Assembly: GCA_023388385.1 (NCBI GenBank)
Contig: JAEWGK010000151.1
Span: 1-7,687, forward strand
Length of the DNA: 7,687 nt
Source: Actinomycetes bacterium
Lineage (GTDB): Bacteria > Actinomycetota > Actinomycetes > Mycobacteriales > Mycobacteriaceae
Direction: 5' to 3'
The translations under genes were made by a program, and so were the position numbers. The notes beneath the pieces were generated by a model. That model was given only the letters and a program-made list of their open reading frames with translations. It ran no database searches and had not been told where the DNA came from. Below are positions 5,853-7,687 of this stretch, piece after piece. Numbering within the stretch: the first letter of the stretch is position 1; each line of letters starts with the position of its first letter.

Positions 5853-5860
5853 AAGGAGGT
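5853..5860 (+). promoter_or_regulatory. Near-perfect Shine-Dalgarno sequence of fhaB
   Basis: AAGGAGGT is fully complementary to the 16S rRNA anti-SD end and lies eight bases before the ATG. It is the strongest ribosome binding site in the window. It fixes the fhaB start and predicts high translation initiation, which would also feed pstP by coupling. Confidence 0.8.
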
Positions 5861-5868
5861 ACCCCGAC

Positions 5869-6336
5869 ATGGAGGCGATCGTCTTCCTTCTGTCGCGCAT
5901 CGCGCTGCTGGTGCTGCTGTGGTTCTTCATCTGGATGACCCTGCGGGCGCTGCGCGCCGACGCGAACACCGCCGCCGGCCTGCGCCCCGTGCGCGCCGCG
6001 ATGCCGGTCCAGACCCGCGGGCGGCCGTTCCAGCGCTCCCACGTCCCGCAGCAGCTGCTGGTCACCGCCGGCCCGCTCGCGGGCTCCCGCATGAACCTGA
6101 ACAACCAGCGCGAGATCACCATCGGCCGGGCCGACGACTCCGCGTTCGTCCTCAACGACGACTACGCCTCCGCCCACCACGCCCGTCTGCTGCCGCGCGA
6201 CGGACACTGGTACCTGGAGGACCTGGACTCCCGCAACGGCACGTTCCTCAACGGCCAGCGCGTGGACCAGCCGGAGAGGCTCGAGCCCGGCATGGAGATC
6301 CGCATCGGACGCACGACCCTGAGGTTGCAGCCGTGA
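5869..6336 (+). CDS. fhaB: FhaB/FipA: membrane-anchored FHA domain protein
   Basis: The 155-residue protein is the same length as the mycobacterial FipA. Residues 4-27 form one membrane helix (IVFLLSRIALLVLLWFFIWMTL), followed by a basic juxtamembrane stretch and a cytoplasmic FHA domain at about 62-155. The FHA pattern is present: IGRADDS (85-91), S101-x-x-H104 and SRNGTFLNG (121-129). In mycobacteria this protein is phosphorylated by PknA and links FtsZ and FtsQ under stress; a role in septal or polar growth is expected here. It follows fhaA after 152 bases and its TGA stop overlaps the pstP GTG start by four bases (GTGA), so the two are probably translationally coupled. The residue after Ser101 is Ala rather than the common Arg, but the core phosphothreonine contacts are intact. 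Confidence 0.95.
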   Translation: MEAIVFLLSRIALLVLLWFFIWMTLRALRADANTAAGLRPVRAAMPVQTRGRPFQRSHVPQQLLVTAGPLAGSRMNLNNQREITIGRADDSAFVLNDDYASAHHARLLPRDGHWYLEDLDSRNGTFLNGQRVDQPERLEPGMEIRIGRTTLRLQP

Positions 6337-7687
6337 CTTTCGCACTCGACTACGTGACCGCCTCCGACCGGGGGCTGGTCCGGCAGAACAACGAGGACTC
6401 GGCGTACGCCGGGCAGCGCCTCCTGGCGCTCGCCGACGGCATGGGCGGCCATGCAGCGGGCGAGGTCGCCTCGCAGCTGATGATTGCCGCGATGTCGAAG
6501 CTCGACGACGACCAGCCGGGCGAAGACCTGCTCGACGCCCTGGCCATGGCCACCGCGGAGGGCAACGCCTCCATCGCCGAGGAGGTCGACGCGAACCCGT
6601 CGACCGCCGGCATGGGCACCACGCTGACGGCGCTGCTGTTCGACGGCAAGCGCGTCGGCCTGTGCCACATCGGCGACTCCCGCGGCTACCTGCTGCGCGA
6701 CGGCGAGCTGACGCAGATCACCCGCGACGACACGTACGTGCAGACGCTGGTGGACGAGGGAACGATCACGGCCGACGAGGCGAGCGTGCACCCGCAGCGG
6801 TCCCTCATCCTCAAGGCCCTGACCGGCCGCCCGGTGGAGCCGACGCTGAAGTACCGCGAGGCCCGCCTGGGCGACCGGTACCTGCTGTGCTCCGACGGCC
6901 TGTCGGACCCCGTATCCCGCGACACGATCGCGGAGACCCTGGCGGAGGGCACGCCGGAGCAGGCGGCCCGCCGCCTCATCGATCTGGCGCTGAAGTCCGG
7001 CGGCCCGGACAACGTGACGCTCGTCGTCGCCGACGTCGTCGACCCCTCGCGCCACACCCCGTCGCAGCCGTCGCTCGCCGGCGCGCTCGGCGACCCGAGC
7101 GTGGAGGCACCGCGGCCCGACACCTCGGCCGGGAGGGCGGCGGCCTTCAACCCGCCCGCGGAGCAGGAGCGCGCGGTGACGCACGAACCCGGCTCCGACC
7201 AGTCCCCGGCGAAGGGCCGGTGGCTGGTCGTCGCGTTCGTGGCCCTCATCGTCATCGCCGCCGCCGGCGCGGGCGCATGGGGCTGGCAGCGGCTGAAGAA
7301 CCTCAACTACGTCGACGTCACCGCGGCCCCCGGGGAGCTGGTGGAGATCCGCTCCGGCGTGCCCGGCACATTCCTGGGCATGACGCTCAACGAGCACTAC
7401 CAGTACGTCTGCCTGCTGGACGACGGCACGACGCGGCTGCTGGAGGAGTCGGCGACCCCGGAGCAGGCGGACTGCCACCTGATGCGCGCCTCCGACCTGA
7501 CGGCGTCGGCCCGGCAATCCCTCGCCGATCTGCCGGCGGAGAGCTACGACGAGATCGTCGCCCAGGTCAACCGCCTGGCCGCCCAGGCCCTGCCGGTCTG
7601 CCTGACGACGGAGGGCGGCGCCGCCGACGGCGCCGGGGCCCCGGGTGATCCGGCAAACCCGGCCGACCCCGCCGCGCCGCCCGCCCC
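6333..7687 (+). CDS. pstP: PP2C-family Ser/Thr protein phosphatase (PstP/Ppp), C-terminus cut by window edge
   Basis: The frame is open for 451 codons to the window end. The GTG at 6333 overlaps the fhaB stop, with GAGGT seven bases upstream, and the protein starts at the family position (VTFALDYVTASDRGLVRQNNED). Residues 1-236 are a metal-dependent PP2C domain: R17-x-x-N-E-D22, ADGMGGHAAGE with D35 and G36, IGDSRGYLLRDG with D115, CSDGLSD with D188 and D192, and GPDNVTL with D226. These are the metal-binding residues of mycobacterial PstP. A variable linker (237-296) leads to one membrane helix at about 297-318, then an extracytoplasmic region with Cys360, Cys381 and Cys423 and a Gly/Ala/Pro-rich tail beyond 428. 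The enzyme removes phosphate from PknA/PknB and their substrates, including FHA proteins. The true stop lies outside the window; rodA would be expected next. Confidence 0.95.
   Translation, partial: MTFALDYVTASDRGLVRQNNEDSAYAGQRLLALADGMGGHAAGEVASQLMIAAMSKLDDDQPGEDLLDALAMATAEGNASIAEEVDANPSTAGMGTTLTALLFDGKRVGLCHIGDSRGYLLRDGELTQITRDDTYVQTLVDEGTITADEASVHPQRSLILKALTGRPVEPTLKYREARLGDRYLLCSDGLSDPVSRDTIAETLAEGTPEQAARRLIDLALKSGGPDNVTLVVADVVDPSRHTPSQPSLAGALGDPSVEAPRPDTSAGRAAAFNPPAEQERAVTHEPGSDQSPAKGRWLVVAFVALIVIAAAGAGAWGWQRLKNLNYVDVTAAPGELVEIRSGVPGTFLGMTLNEHYQYVCLLDDGTTRLLEESATPEQADCHLMRASDLTASARQSLADLPAESYDEIVAQVNRLAAQALPVCLTTEGGAADGAGAPGDPANPADPAAPPA

Noticed and set aside
6162..7648. Overlapping frames on both strands in the pstP region
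   Set aside because: The frame from the GTG at 6333 carries all PP2C motifs; the others have no domain content.

Overview
The window is chromosomal DNA of very high GC content from an actinobacterium, most likely a high-GC Corynebacterium. The MetB-type protein, the acetyl-CoA hydrolase/CoA-transferase and the FhaA-FhaB-PstP set all read like corynebacterial proteins. A site matching the corynebacterial McbR operator lies in front of metB. The species cannot be fixed from the sequence alone, and these family comparisons are from memory, not from a search.

Left part (1-1700). A truncated minus-strand reading frame at the edge looks like the start of an exported protein. It is followed by metB (cystathionine gamma-synthase, minus strand). 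metB is divergent from a plus-strand short-chain dehydrogenase. The ~200 bp between them holds a McbR-like operator (CAGAC-N6-GTCTA), which overlaps the -35 region of the best metB promoter candidate, so metB is probably controlled by sulfur/methionine status.

Middle part (1701-4482). The SDR gene and the CoA-transferase gene (cat) converge with only two bases between their stop codons and no terminator. Upstream of cat are two short inverted repeats that could be operators. Next come a textbook intrinsic terminator, a tRNA-Leu gene with anticodon CAG, and the tRNA promoter, all on the minus strand.

Right part (4483-7687). On the plus strand lies the start of the conserved actinobacterial cell-growth signalling cluster: fhaA (N-terminal DUF3662 plus C-terminal FHA domain), fhaB/fipA (one membrane helix plus FHA domain) and a PP2C Ser/Thr phosphatase (pstP/ppp) that runs off the window. 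In related genomes this cluster continues with rodA, a class B PBP, pknA and pknB. The FHA proteins recognise phosphothreonine made by PknA/PknB, and the phosphatase removes it, linking phosphorylation to peptidoglycan synthesis and septation. fhaB and pstP overlap by four bases and are probably translationally coupled. A strong hairpin and a possible second promoter sit between fhaA and fhaB.

There is no CRISPR array, insertion sequence, prophage or obvious undescribed system here. The points worth following up are regulatory (McbR box, cat operators, fhaA-fhaB hairpin) and structural (a five-residue insertion near the MetB cofactor-binding loop).
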